A stretch of 39,078 nucleotides of DNA from Planctomycetota bacterium (GTDB lineage Bacteria; JAJVIF01; JAPKYR01): assembly GCA_030614715.1 (NCBI GenBank), contig JAUWTM010000018.1:1-39078 (forward strand), read 5' to 3'. Shown one piece after another: positions 25,031 through 33,801 of the stretch; position 1 is the first letter of the stretch, and each line of letters begins with the position of its first letter. The translations under genes were made by a program, and so were the position numbers. The notes below the pieces were generated by a model. The model worked only from the letters and a program-made list of their open reading frames with translations. It made no database searches and had not been told where the DNA came from.

Positions 25031-26197
25031 GTGGACATATCCTCTGAAAATAAAATGGTGCGCGAGATGGCGCGGGACTTCGCGCGTGGGGAAGTCGCTC
25101 CCATTGCTGAAAAGATGGACGAAGAAGCTAAGCTCGATGCCGATCTGATTCCAAAGATGGCGGAGCTGGGATTCTGGGGAATTCCCTGGCCGGAGGAATA
25201 CGGCGGCGCAGGGATGGACGTGATGAGCTATATCATCGCGGTCGAGGAACTCAGCCGGGCCGACGGCTCAACCGGAATCACACTTGCAGCACATACATCG
25301 CTCGGAACATACCCGATCTTCGCATTCGGTACAGAGGAGCAGAAGCAGAAGTATATGCCCCCCCTGTGCAAGGGAGAGCACCTTGGCGCGATGGGTCTGA
25401 CCGAACCCGATGCCGGTTCAGATGCCGGTGGGACGAAAACAATCGCGGTCGATGATGGTGACAGCTGGATCCTTAACGGAACGAAAACCTTTATCACAAA
25501 CAGCGAGCATGCCGGAACATTCGTTATCGCAGCGGTAACCGACACGGAAGCCAGGCCAAAAACCCGTGGGATCTCGGCATTTATCATCGAGCGCGACGAT
25601 AAGGGATTCTCCATCGGAAAACATGAGAACAAGATGGGTCTCAGGGGCTCATCCACCACTGAACTGATAATGGAGGATTGCCGGCTCCCCAAGGATCGGT
25701 TGCTTGGAGAGTTGAACAAGGGATTTACAGTATTTATGAAGACCCTTGACGGTGGACGTATCAGTATCGGGGCCCTGGCGCTCGGTGTCGGACAGGGAGC
25801 CTTCGATGAAGCACTGAAGTACTCGCAGGAACGCGAGCAGTTCGACCAGGCAATATGCAATTTCCAGGGCGTCCAGTGGATGCTTGCCGACTCAGCAACG
25901 AAACTGGAAGCATCACGTCATCTCGTCTATCACGCTGCACGCAGGTACACACGTGGAGACGATTACAGTCGTGAAGCGGCGTTCGCAAAGTATTTCGCAG
26001 CGGTTACATGCCGCGAGGTCTGCAACGACGCCGTACAGATTCACGGCGGCTACGGTTATATCAAGGAATTCCCGGTTGAAAGAATGTACCGTGACGCGAA
26101 ACTTATGGAGATCGGCGAGGGAACGAACGAGATCCATAAACTGGTGATAGCCCGAAGCCTTATCAGGAACGGTTATCCCGCTCACGACTTCGAATAG
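25031..26197 (+). CDS. Acyl-CoA dehydrogenase (short/branched-chain type)
   Basis: The start is GTG 25031, with a strong AAGGAGG 8 nt upstream. The 388 residues cover the whole FAD-dependent family fold. Signatures include GLTEPDAGSDAGG, LRGSSTTELIMEDCRLP, HGGYGYIKEFPVERMYRDAK and EIGEGTNEIHKLVIAR. Glu363 in GEGTNE is at the position of the catalytic base of butyryl- and medium-chain dehydrogenases. Isovaleryl-CoA dehydrogenases have their base elsewhere. The operon context (methylcrotonyl-CoA carboxylase) nevertheless suggests an isovaleryl-CoA or 3-methylcrotonyl-CoA substrate. Electrons would go to an electron-transfer flavoprotein, which is not encoded here. It is the first gene of the operon. 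Confidence 0.93.
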   Translation: MDISSENKMVREMARDFARGEVAPIAEKMDEEAKLDADLIPKMAELGFWGIPWPEEYGGAGMDVMSYIIAVEELSRADGSTGITLAAHTSLGTYPIFAFGTEEQKQKYMPPLCKGEHLGAMGLTEPDAGSDAGGTKTIAVDDGDSWILNGTKTFITNSEHAGTFVIAAVTDTEARPKTRGISAFIIERDDKGFSIGKHENKMGLRGSSTTELIMEDCRLPKDRLLGELNKGFTVFMKTLDGGRISIGALALGVGQGAFDEALKYSQEREQFDQAICNFQGVQWMLADSATKLEASRHLVYHAARRYTRGDDYSREAAFAKYFAAVTCREVCNDAVQIHGGYGYIKEFPVERMYRDAKLMEIGEGTNEIHKLVIARSLIRNGYPAHDFE

Positions 26198-26220
26198 ACC
26201 TGTTCAGTCTGTAAACAAAC

Positions 26221-26240
26221 ACCCGGGATGTAATCCGGGT
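26221..26240 (+). other. Intergenic hairpin
   Basis: ACCCGGGAT, a 3-nt loop and ATCCGGGT form a stem with one bulged G, 24 nt after the dehydrogenase stop. There is no T-run, so it is more likely an mRNA processing or stability element, or a weak attenuator, than a terminator. Confidence 0.35.
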
Positions 26241-26307
26241 ACGCATACAACGAAACAGCCTGACCTCCTGCGACAGTCGGGAAGGCAGGTAAGGAAAGTG
26301 AGGACCT

Positions 26308-27360
26308 ATGACCGACGTTGGCATCGTAGGATATGGCGCATCAATTCCAAGACGCCGTATCAAAGTAGAAGAGATCGCGAAGGTCTGGGGCGCCGACGCC
26401 GAGAGTTACAAGAAGGGGCTTATGCTCACTGAAAAAAGTGTTCCGGGAATCGACCAGGACACTGTGACACTCTCGGTCGAAGCGTCAAAGCGTGCGATCA
26501 AACGCGCCGGGATCGATCCTGTGAAGATCGGTGCCGTGTATATTGGCTCAGAGTCGCATCCCTATGCAGTCAAGCCATCGGGGACTATCGTAGCCGAGGC
26601 AATCGGCGCCGTTCCCGAATGCCACTGTGCAGACTTCGAGTTTGCATGCAAAGCGGGCAGCGAGGGAATGTTCGTGGTTTACTCGGAAGTCATGGCAGGG
26701 ACGATTGAATACGGCCTGGCAATCGGTGCGGACACCAGCCAGGGTGCGCCGGGCGATGCGCTCGAGTACTCTGCGTCCGCGGGAGCAGCAGCTTTCATTT
26801 TCGGTACAAAGGACATTTGTGCCGTGTGCACACACACGTACTCGTTCATGACCGACACTCCCGACTTCTGGAGACGCGAACACCAGCACTATCCGCAGCA
26901 TGCGGGACGGTATACCGGTGAACCCGCTTACTTCAAGCACACCCTCGGCGCAGCCAGGGGAATCATGAAACTCTCCGGTTATACCCCGGACGACATCGAC
27001 TGGTACATCGGCCATCAGCCGAACGGTAAATTCCCGCTTCGCGCAGGAAAAATGCTCGGTTTCCCGAAAGAGAAACTCGATCCGGGCTGGCTCGTACCTA
27101 AGCTCGGAAACACGTACTCCGGCGCAAGCCCGATCGGGTTGACATCCACACTGGATATCGCGCAGCCCGGACAGAGAATCCTGATGGTAAGTTACGGATC
27201 CGGTTCCGGTTCGGACGCCTTTATTTTCGAGGTTACCGACCATATTAACGAGATCCGTGACCTTGCGGAGCATACGCTTCACCAGCTGGAGTACAAACCC
27301 ATTTACCTCGACTACGGAAACTACGCCAAGTACAGGCGTAAGATCTTGAAGAATACATAA
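26308..27360 (+). CDS. Hydroxymethylglutaryl-CoA synthase, archaeal type
   Basis: A 350-residue thiolase-fold protein of the archaeal HMG-CoA synthase family, which condenses acetyl-CoA with acetoacetyl-CoA. Catalytic residues are recognisable: Glu82 (SESHPYAVKPS), Cys114 (ADFEFACKAGS) and His236 (GHQPNGKFP). Bacterial MvaS has different local sequence and about 390 residues. The gene is followed at 15 bp by thiolase and then DUF35. These are the three components of the archaeal acetoacetyl-CoA thiolase/HMG-CoA synthase complex, in which the DUF35 protein bridges the enzymes and the intermediate is channelled. No HMG-CoA reductase is present nearby, so mevalonate synthesis is not the obvious role. 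The direction of flux in this operon is open. Confidence 0.93.
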   Translation: MTDVGIVGYGASIPRRRIKVEEIAKVWGADAESYKKGLMLTEKSVPGIDQDTVTLSVEASKRAIKRAGIDPVKIGAVYIGSESHPYAVKPSGTIVAEAIGAVPECHCADFEFACKAGSEGMFVVYSEVMAGTIEYGLAIGADTSQGAPGDALEYSASAGAAAFIFGTKDICAVCTHTYSFMTDTPDFWRREHQHYPQHAGRYTGEPAYFKHTLGAARGIMKLSGYTPDDIDWYIGHQPNGKFPLRAGKMLGFPKEKLDPGWLVPKLGNTYSGASPIGLTSTLDIAQPGQRILMVSYGSGSGSDAFIFEVTDHINEIRDLAEHTLHQLEYKPIYLDYGNYAKYRRKILKNT

Positions 27361-27375
27361 CGGAGGCTTTGAACC

Positions 27376-28533
27376 ATGAGAGATGTTGCAGTTGTTGGAA
27401 TTGGAATGAACAAATGGGGCGAGCTCTGGGACAAAGACCTCCGCGATCTATATGTGGAGGCGTCCCTCCTCGCCATAGAAGATGCCGGTGTCGATCACAT
27501 CGACAGCATGTATGTCGGGTGCATGTCATCGGGTCTGTTCAACTGCCAGGAGCATCTTGGCAGCCTGATGGCCGACCATCTCGGGTTAACCCCGATTCCT
27601 GCTACACGAATTGAGTCGGCCTGTGTATCAGGTGGTATTGCATTCAGGATGGGCTTTATGGAAGTTGCCGGTGGCTTCAGCGACATCGTCCTTGCAGGCG
27701 GTGTCGAAAAAATGACCGACGTGTCCGGTGACGGAGCAACCTTCGCACTGGCCACCGCGTGCGACCAGGAATGGGAAGCTTACAACGGCATCACGTTCCC
27801 CGGTTTGTACGCGATGATCGCCCGTGCGCACATGCACAAGCACGGCACAACCCGCGAGCAGATCGCGATGGTGTCGGTCAAGAACCACAAGAACGGTATG
27901 CACAACCCGAACGCACAGTATCACCTGACGCCTTCGGTTGAGGACATTATCAACTCTGTTAAGGTCGCCGAGCCGCTTAACATTCTCGACTGCTCACCGA
28001 TCACCGACGGCGCCGCCGCGGTCATCCTGACGACTGTCGAGAAGGCGAAGGAGCTCGGTAAGCCGATCATCAGGGTAATCGGCGCAGGCCAGGCAAGTAA
28101 CACGCTCGCGCTTCACAACCGATCGGACCTTACACGAATTCAGGTCACCGAGGACGCAGCTAAAATGGCGTACAAGATGGCCGACAAGAAGCCCGAGGAC
28201 ATCGATTTCGCGGAGGTTCACGACTGCTTCACTATCGCCGAGCTGGTAATTATGGAAGAGCTCGGATTTGTCGAGAGAGGCAAGGGTGGAGCTGCTGTTG
28301 AAGCGGGAGAGACCGATGTAGGCGGACGGATTCCGATCAACACGTCCGGTGGGCTCAAGAGCAAGGGTCACCCGGTCGGTGCGACCGGCGTTGCCCAGAT
28401 ACACACCCTTGTCGAGCAGCTTCGCTGTGACATGGGTGAGTGCCAGGTCAAGGGCGCAAAAATCGGACTGGCCCAGAACATGGGCGGTTCCGGCGGAAGT
28501 GCCACAGTTCATATTCTGGAGGCGATGTCATGA
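27376..28533 (+). CDS. Acetyl-CoA acetyltransferase (archaeal/SCP2-type thiolase)
   Basis: The 385-residue thiolase has nucleophile Cys83 ([10 protein letters not shown]), His282-Asp283-Cys284 (VHDCFT) and catalytic His332 ([10 protein letters not shown]). The classical C-terminal CxG motif is replaced by NMGGSGGS, as expected for the SCP2-like branch. It would interconvert two acetyl-CoA and acetoacetyl-CoA. The 3' end overlaps the DUF35 start (ATGA), and the upstream gene is HMG-CoA synthase, matching the archaeal three-component complex. It is cytoplasmic. GGAGG before the ATG supports the start. Confidence 0.93.
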   Translation: MRDVAVVGIGMNKWGELWDKDLRDLYVEASLLAIEDAGVDHIDSMYVGCMSSGLFNCQEHLGSLMADHLGLTPIPATRIESACVSGGIAFRMGFMEVAGGFSDIVLAGGVEKMTDVSGDGATFALATACDQEWEAYNGITFPGLYAMIARAHMHKHGTTREQIAMVSVKNHKNGMHNPNAQYHLTPSVEDIINSVKVAEPLNILDCSPITDGAAAVILTTVEKAKELGKPIIRVIGAGQASNTLALHNRSDLTRIQVTEDAAKMAYKMADKKPEDIDFAEVHDCFTIAELVIMEELGFVERGKGGAAVEAGETDVGGRIPINTSGGLKSKGHPVGATGVAQIHTLVEQLRCDMGECQVKGAKIGLAQNMGGSGGSATVHILEAMS

Positions 28534-28931
28534 GTTTCGAAAGCGTAACCCCGGCAAGATATGCAAGGTTCATGCCGCAGCGATACAGGCTCGAGGCGAA
28601 TTACTGCGCGAAATGCGATCTGCATCATTTCCCGCCGCGTCAGATCTGCAAGTGCGGCAACAAGGAACTGGAAACCAGGACGCTTCCGGATGAGGGTGAA
28701 GTTCTGACCTACACAATCATCCACACGCCCGGCAGCCAGTTTTCTGACGAGCGACCGTTTGCCATCGGAATCATCGAGCTGGCAACCGGAGCGCGTATCA
28801 CGGCACAGATCGCTGATACCCCATTTGATGAGATCGAGATCGGCATGAGGGTCAAGATCGAGTTCAGGCGGATTCAGACGGTCGGTGAGGCAGGCGTGCT
28901 TGCGTACGGTTATAAAGTAGTCAGTATGTAA
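28530..28931 (+). CDS. DUF35 zinc-ribbon/OB-fold acyl-CoA-binding protein
   Basis: The start is ATG 28530, overlapping the thiolase stop. The 133 residues hold a rubredoxin-like zinc ribbon ([18 protein letters not shown]) followed by an OB fold (about 55-130), the standard DUF35 architecture. In archaea this protein holds thiolase and HMG-CoA synthase together and supplies part of the shared CoA-binding site. The gene order here predicts the same. It is small and cytoplasmic with no catalytic residues of its own. Confidence 0.92.
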   Translation: MSFESVTPARYARFMPQRYRLEANYCAKCDLHHFPPRQICKCGNKELETRTLPDEGEVLTYTIIHTPGSQFSDERPFAIGIIELATGARITAQIADTPFDEIEIGMRVKIEFRRIQTVGEAGVLAYGYKVVSM

Positions 28932-28958
28932 CCGGACCAACCTAAGTGAAAAATATGT

Positions 28959-28982
28959 GGGGGCGGCGGTGACGTCGCCCCC
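28959..28982 (+). terminator. GC-rich GNRA-loop hairpin after DUF35
   Basis: GGGGGCGGCG, GTGA, CGTCGCCCCC form a 10-bp stem with one G:T pair and a GNRA-type tetraloop, 27 nt past the DUF35 stop. No T-run follows, so termination would be partial. It may separate expression of the first half of the operon from the carboxylase half. The rest of the 353-bp gap to 29284 is filled by two REP-like inverted repeats. Confidence 0.45.
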
Positions 28983-29015
28983 GCGTTGATTTAAGACATT
29001 GATCTGGAATGAAGC

Positions 29016-29099
29016 GGGGACAGGCACTCAAATTTGCCGGTTGTTGTATCCTTAGTAAATTCAACTTTGACGTCCCGGCAAATTTGATCGCCAGTCCCC
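29016..29099. repeat. REP-like inverted repeat 1
   Basis: GGGGACAGGCACT then CAAATTTGCCGG (ending at 29040) is mirrored by CCGGCAAATTTG (29075-29086) and GTCCCC (ending at 29099). The inner 12 bp are perfect and the outer part is imperfect. The outer GGGGAC(A/T)GGC motif is shared with the second element 64 bp away. No transposase is present. Confidence 0.7.
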
Positions 29100-29162
29100 T
29101 AAAAAAGAATTATTTAATAAAGGGTGCGCCAGTGGAGTGCATCGAAAAACGCAGAATGGGTG

Positions 29163-29255
29163 CTGAAAAGGGGACTGTCACCTTTTTTGCGTAGTCCAGG
29201 CCTGTATGATGAACACTCGCAGTAAAGCAAAAAAGGATGCCTGTCCCCTTTTCAG
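29163..29255. repeat. REP-like inverted repeat 2
   Basis: The left arm (29163-29190) runs CTGAAAAGGGGACTGTCACC then TTTTTTGC. The right arm (29227-29255) is its imperfect inverse with GGATGCCTGTCCCCTTTT. The GGGGACAGGCA-type end resembles elements mobilised by REP-associated tyrosine transposases, from memory and not searched. It interrupts the operon before the carboxylase gene. Confidence 0.7.
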
Positions 29256-29284
29256 ACAACATCAATTAAAAAAGTAGAGACGCC

Positions 29285-30892
29285 ATGTTCCGTATTGAAT
29301 CGAAAATCAGCACAAACTCCGATGATTTCAGGGAAAACACCGAGCACAACAAATCCTTACTAGCTGAACTCAAGGAACGTATGGAGCAGGTTAAGCTCGG
29401 TGGCCCCGAACACCATCGACAGCGACATATCGACCGCGGCAAAATGCCCGTACGCGACCGCGTTAAAAATCTCCTCGATCCCGGAAGTCCCTTCCTCGAA
29501 TTTTCCACCCTCGCAGCATGGGACCAGCACGACAACGAGGTTCCCGGCGCGGGTGTCGTGACGGGAGTCGGACGCGTTCACGGCCGCGAGGTACTGATAG
29601 TCGCAAACGATGCCACAGTCAAGGGCGGGACATACCTCCCGATGACGATCAAGAAGCACATTCGCGCGCAGGAGATCGCACTCGATAACAACCTCCCCTG
29701 CGTTTACCTTGTCGACTCCGGCGGCATCTTCCTCCCGCTCCAGATCGGAACATTCCCCGACAAGGAGCATTTCGGCAGGATTTTCTACAACCAGGCGAGG
29801 ATGTCGCGCGAGGGCATCACACAGATCGCTGTTGTCATGGGAAGCTGCACGGCCGGTGGAGCATATGTACCCGCAATGGCTGATGAGGTTGTACAGGTCC
29901 GAAAACAGGGCACGATCTTCATCGGCGGACCGCCGCTGGTCGAAGCAGCTACAGGTGAAAAGGTCTCCGCCGAGGACCTCGGTGGTGCGGACGTTCACTG
30001 CCGCATCTCGGGTGTGTCGGATCACTTTGCGAACAACGACGAACACGCATTGAAAATTTCACGGAACATAATCGCGGAACTCGACCGCAAGAGAAAATTT
30101 GAACTGGACTGCACCGAGCCGGAGGACCCGTACTACGATCCCGAGGAACTCTACGGCATCATACCGAAATCGACAGCCAAGCCGTACGACATCCGCGAGG
30201 TCATAGCGCGAATAGTCGACCGCTCCGAGTTCCAGGAGTTTAAGGAGACCTACGCGGGAACGATCGTAACCGGGTTCGCGCGAATCATGGGCTACCCGGT
30301 CGGGATCGTCGGAAACAACGGCGTCCTGTTCCCGGAATCGGCGAGGAAAGCCGCGCACTTCATCACTCTGTGCGGGATGCGCAAGACTCCGCTCATCTAC
30401 CTACAGAACATCACCGGATTCATCGTCGGCAAGCAGTACGAGCACGGCGGACTTCCGCGCGACGGCGCGAAGATGGTCCACGCGACCGCGAATGTCGACG
30501 TGCCGAGGTTCACGCTTATAATCGGCGCATCGAACGGCGCTGGCAACTACGCGATGTGCGGTCGCGGATACCTTCCGAGGCTCCTCTGGATGTGGCCGAA
30601 CTCGAGAATTTCGGTCATGGGCGGGGAGCAGGCTGCAGGCGTTCTTACCGATGTAAAAAAGAACCAGCTCAAGAAGGCGGGCAAGGAAATCGACGAGAAG
30701 GCAATGGAGGATATGCGCAACAGGATCCTTGCCGAGTACGAGCACGATTCGAGTGCGTACTTCTCGACATCGCGGATGTGGGACGACGGCATCCTCGACC
30801 CGACCGACACGCGTACCGCACTTGCACTGGGCATATCAATGAGCTTGAACAAGCAGATCCCGGATTACAAAATGGGAGTATTCAGGATGTGA
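29285..30892 (+). CDS. Methylcrotonyl-CoA carboxylase beta subunit (carboxyltransferase)
   Basis: The 535 residues match the MCC-beta subfamily of acyl-CoA carboxyltransferases in length and motifs: [62 protein letters not shown] and [16 protein letters not shown]. It transfers CO2 from carboxybiotin to an enoyl-CoA, normally 3-methylcrotonyl-CoA to 3-methylglutaconyl-CoA. Biotin carboxylase and biotin carrier follow as separate genes. Geranyl-CoA carboxylase is a close alternative, but the adjacent methylglutaconyl-CoA hydratase favours MCC. It is followed after 6 bp by the hydratase gene. Confidence 0.92.
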   Translation: MFRIESKISTNSDDFRENTEHNKSLLAELKERMEQVKLGGPEHHRQRHIDRGKMPVRDRVKNLLDPGSPFLEFSTLAAWDQHDNEVPGAGVVTGVGRVHGREVLIVANDATVKGGTYLPMTIKKHIRAQEIALDNNLPCVYLVDSGGIFLPLQIGTFPDKEHFGRIFYNQARMSREGITQIAVVMGSCTAGGAYVPAMADEVVQVRKQGTIFIGGPPLVEAATGEKVSAEDLGGADVHCRISGVSDHFANNDEHALKISRNIIAELDRKRKFELDCTEPEDPYYDPEELYGIIPKSTAKPYDIREVIARIVDRSEFQEFKETYAGTIVTGFARIMGYPVGIVGNNGVLFPESARKAAHFITLCGMRKTPLIYLQNITGFIVGKQYEHGGLPRDGAKMVHATANVDVPRFTLIIGASNGAGNYAMCGRGYLPRLLWMWPNSRISVMGGEQAAGVLTDVKKNQLKKAGKEIDEKAMEDMRNRILAEYEHDSSAYFSTSRMWDDGILDPTDTRTALALGISMSLNKQIPDYKMGVFRM

Positions 30893-30898
30893 GGCACA

Positions 30899-31711
30899 AT
30901 GCCTGAACGGATCGACTTAGAGACACTATACATACAGACCGAAGGACCCGTCGGGACGATGACGTTCAACCGCCCCGACATCCGTAACGCCTTCAACGCA
31001 CAGATGATCCAGGACATCATCGAGGGCGTCGGTATAATTAACGAAATGGACGACGTGCGCGTGGTAATCGTCACGGGCGCGGGCACCGCGTTCTCCGCAG
31101 GCGCCGACCTCAACTGGATGAAGTCGATGAAGGACTATTCCTTCGAGGAGAACATAAAGGACGCCGAAGCACTGGCCGACTGCATGCATGCGATCTACAC
31201 GTGCAGAAAACCGACCATCGCGCGGGTGAACGGACCCGCTATCGGCGGCGGCAACGGCCTGGTATGCGCGTGCGACATCGCAATTGCCGCGGATGAAGCG
31301 ATCTTCAGCCTGTCGGAGGTCAAGATCGGATTAGTCCCCGCGACAATCGGCCCGTACGTCGTCAATCGCGTCGGTCCTGCGAACGCCCGGTACCTGATGC
31401 TGTCCGGTCGACGCATAAACGGTGTCGAGGCGGCTGAATTCGGCCTGGTAAACTGGTCTGTACCGCGAAACGACCTGAATGATGAGGTCGATCTGATGGT
31501 CGAACGGCTGTTGTCATCGGGACCTGACGCGATGTGGATGGCCAAGGAGCTGATCAGGCACGTGCCGTCGATGTCGCATGAGGAAGCCCGGACATACACC
31601 GCGAAAATGATCGCGGAATTACGTACGAGCGAAGAAGGACAGGAGGGGATATCGGCCTTCCTCGAAAAACGAAACCCCAAATGGGTTGAGGATTCAGAGC
31701 CCCGAGCGTAA
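30899..31711 (+). CDS. Enoyl-CoA hydratase, probable methylglutaconyl-CoA hydratase
   Basis: A 270-residue crotonase-fold protein. The oxyanion-hole segments are TAFSAGADLNWM and NGPAIGGGNGLVCACDIAIA. FSLSEVKIGLVPATIGPYV, with Glu140 in the position of a crotonase catalytic glutamate, is characteristic of the LiuC branch. That branch hydrates 3-methylglutaconyl-CoA to HMG-CoA. Its location between the carboxylase beta and biotin carboxylase genes is exactly the liuB-liuC-liuD order. The reverse reaction (dehydration of HMG-CoA) is used in the myxobacterial route to isovaleryl-CoA. Confidence 0.9.
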   Translation: MPERIDLETLYIQTEGPVGTMTFNRPDIRNAFNAQMIQDIIEGVGIINEMDDVRVVIVTGAGTAFSAGADLNWMKSMKDYSFEENIKDAEALADCMHAIYTCRKPTIARVNGPAIGGGNGLVCACDIAIAADEAIFSLSEVKIGLVPATIGPYVVNRVGPANARYLMLSGRRINGVEAAEFGLVNWSVPRNDLNDEVDLMVERLLSSGPDAMWMAKELIRHVPSMSHEEARTYTAKMIAELRTSEEGQEGISAFLEKRNPKWVEDSEPRA

Positions 31712-31735
31712 GCGAGTGGGGTATAGAAGAAAACA

Positions 31736-33274
31736 ATGTTTAACAAAATACTCATAGCAAATCGCGGCGAGATCGCGGTCCGGATCATACGGGCATGCCG
31801 CGAACTCGGAATCGCCACCGCGACAATCTACTCCGAAGCCGACGCTACCGCGCTTCACGTGCAGGAAGCGGACGAAGCGGTCTGTGTCGGGCCGCCATCC
31901 CCTCTCGAAAGCTACTTGGACCAGGACCGCATCGTGCAGGCCGCGAGTGACCTCGGCTGCTGCGCGATCCATCCCGGCTACGGTTTCCTCGCGGAGAACA
32001 ATTCGTTCGCCGGGAAGATCAAGGACGCCGGAATGGTCTTCATCGGACCGCAGTCGGAAGCAATCAGACTGATGGGGAACAAGATCGAGAGCCGAATCTC
32101 GATGATCGAGGCGAACATCCCGGTCATCCCCGGCATGCAGGCCGGAGCCGACGATTTCAGCAAGGTCGGTGCCGAAGCCGACCGCGTCGGTTACCCGATC
32201 ATCGTGAAAGCCGCATCCGGCGGTGGGGGAAAGGGCATGCGGAAGGTCGATTCACCCGATGAGCTGCAGGCAGCACTCGAAGGCGCAAGCCGTGAAGCCG
32301 GAAAAGCGTTCGATGATCCCACCGTCTACATTGAAAAATGGATCGTCGACCCGCGACACATCGAGTTTCAGGTCCTGGCCGACGATCACGACAATGTCGT
32401 GCACGTTTTCGAGCGCGAATGCTCGATCCAGCGGCGTCACCAGAAAATTGTCGAGGAAACACCGTCAGTCGCGGTCCATCCCGAACTCAGGAATAAAATG
32501 GGTGAGACAGCATGTCAGGTCGCGCGCTCGTGCGGCTACAGGTCGGCCGGGACGGTCGAATTCCTGCTCGCACCGGACGACAGCTTCTACTTCCTCGAAA
32601 TGAACACCCGAATACAGGTCGAGCACCCGATTACCGAGATGACAACGGGCGTGGATCTCGTTCAGGAGCAGATAAGGATCGCAATGGGAGAACCCATCTC
32701 GTTTAAGCAGGATGAAATCAGGCAGACCGGACACTCAATCGAGGTCAGAATCTACGCCGAGGACCCGGCAAACAAATTCCTGCCGCAGTCCGGCCCGCTG
32801 CTCACGGTCAAGGAGCCGACCGGACCGGGAATCCGTGTCGATTCAGGAATTTATTCTGGCTCCGAAGTGTCGACCTATTACGATCCGATCCTGTCAAAAC
32901 TGATTGTCTACGGACCGGATCGCGAAGCCGCCCGAAGGCGCATGATTCGTGCACTGGAGGATTACACCATTCTCGGGATCAGGACGAACATCGAATTTCT
33001 AATAGATGTGCTCAGCCACCAGGCATTCATCGACGGTGCGACGTACACCGATTTCATCCCGCGCAACATGCCGGATTGGCCGGAGGGCGACGGCGCGCAG
33101 GTCGGTTTGTTACAGGAAAAGAACGACCAGGCAGCGATAGCAGCAGCGATTGTCGATCACCTCGGGCTTGGACGCCGCGTGGGTGGATTCGGGCAGTCGG
33201 GCAACGGTGGACCGTCGATGCCCGAACCGTGGGATTTTGTCGGACCATGGGAGATCGCATCGGGACGCAAATAG
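31736..33274 (+). CDS. Biotin carboxylase subunit of methylcrotonyl-CoA-type carboxylase
   Basis: Residues 1-450 form a complete biotin carboxylase: the start MFNKILIANRGEIAVRI, ATP-grasp loop SGGGGKGMRKV, ERECSIQRRHQKIVEE and FLEMNTRIQVEHPITE. It carboxylates biotin using ATP and bicarbonate. About 60 more residues (to 512) are a Gly/Pro-containing tail ending PWDFVGPWEIASGRK, likely the start of the linker to the biotin carrier. In most MCC alpha subunits the carrier domain is fused. Here it is a separate gene 20 bp downstream, so the subunit is split. Confidence 0.93.
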   Translation: MFNKILIANRGEIAVRIIRACRELGIATATIYSEADATALHVQEADEAVCVGPPSPLESYLDQDRIVQAASDLGCCAIHPGYGFLAENNSFAGKIKDAGMVFIGPQSEAIRLMGNKIESRISMIEANIPVIPGMQAGADDFSKVGAEADRVGYPIIVKAASGGGGKGMRKVDSPDELQAALEGASREAGKAFDDPTVYIEKWIVDPRHIEFQVLADDHDNVVHVFERECSIQRRHQKIVEETPSVAVHPELRNKMGETACQVARSCGYRSAGTVEFLLAPDDSFYFLEMNTRIQVEHPITEMTTGVDLVQEQIRIAMGEPISFKQDEIRQTGHSIEVRIYAEDPANKFLPQSGPLLTVKEPTGPGIRVDSGIYSGSEVSTYYDPILSKLIVYGPDREAARRRMIRALEDYTILGIRTNIEFLIDVLSHQAFIDGATYTDFIPRNMPDWPEGDGAQVGLLQEKNDQAAIAAAIVDHLGLGRRVGGFGQSGNGGPSMPEPWDFVGPWEIASGRK

Positions 33275-33294
33275 GTTAATTCGGGACGAAAAAC

Positions 33295-33801
33295 ATGGAA
33301 TACACGTACAACATAGACGGAACTGAAAGAACTATTGGCATCGAGGGATCGGGTGATGATCTCATCGTCACGATCGACGGTAAATCCTGCGAGGTCACAG
33401 CCACACCTGCGGGCGATGGATTCCTGTTGATGAAAGTGGACGGAGTAACCGTGCCGGTACGGTTCGCGCGCAACGAGCATGGCCTGCACGTAATGGTGAA
33501 AGGCACAAGCATCATCGCTACCGAACCCGGCGATTCATCGGGTGGCGGCGGAGATGCGTTCGAACTGGTGGACGGAAAGCAGATTCTCGTCGCTCCGATG
33601 CCGGGTCAGGTTGTAAAGGTAAATGTGAATGTCGGAGATAAAGTTGAAGTAAAGCAGTGCTGTGTAATTGTCGAAGCTATGAAAATGGAAAACGAGCTTA
33701 ATTCAGCGATCAATGGGACCATTACTGCGGTCCATGTCGAAGCAGGTCAGCAGGTCGGGGCAATGGCGGCATTAGTCGAAATTACCCAGGATGAGGAATA
33801 G
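33295..33801 (+). CDS. Biotin carboxyl carrier protein
   Basis: The 168 residues have a beta-rich N-terminal part (about 1-80), probably corresponding to the BT-type domain that docks the carrier in MCC alpha. A Gly-rich linker (SSGGGGD) precedes a biotinyl domain (about 95-165) with the modification site EAMKMEN (Lys130). It is the last gene of the operon, completing a three-subunit carboxylase with the two preceding genes. The AT-rich island begins right after the stop, and no terminator is visible. Confidence 0.93.
   Translation: MEYTYNIDGTERTIGIEGSGDDLIVTIDGKSCEVTATPAGDGFLLMKVDGVTVPVRFARNEHGLHVMVKGTSIIATEPGDSSGGGGDAFELVDGKQILVAPMPGQVVKVNVNVGDKVEVKQCCVIVEAMKMENELNSAINGTITAVHVEAGQQVGAMAALVEITQDEE

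Noticed and set aside
26548-27282. 244-residue minus-strand frame opposite the HMG-CoA synthase gene
   Set aside because: It is antisense to a gene with catalytic residues in place. It has no ribosome site and no recognisable motif.
25031-33801. Mevalonate pathway operon
   Set aside because: HMG-CoA synthase and thiolase are present, but there is no HMG-CoA reductase or mevalonate kinase. The remaining genes belong to branched-chain acyl-CoA metabolism.
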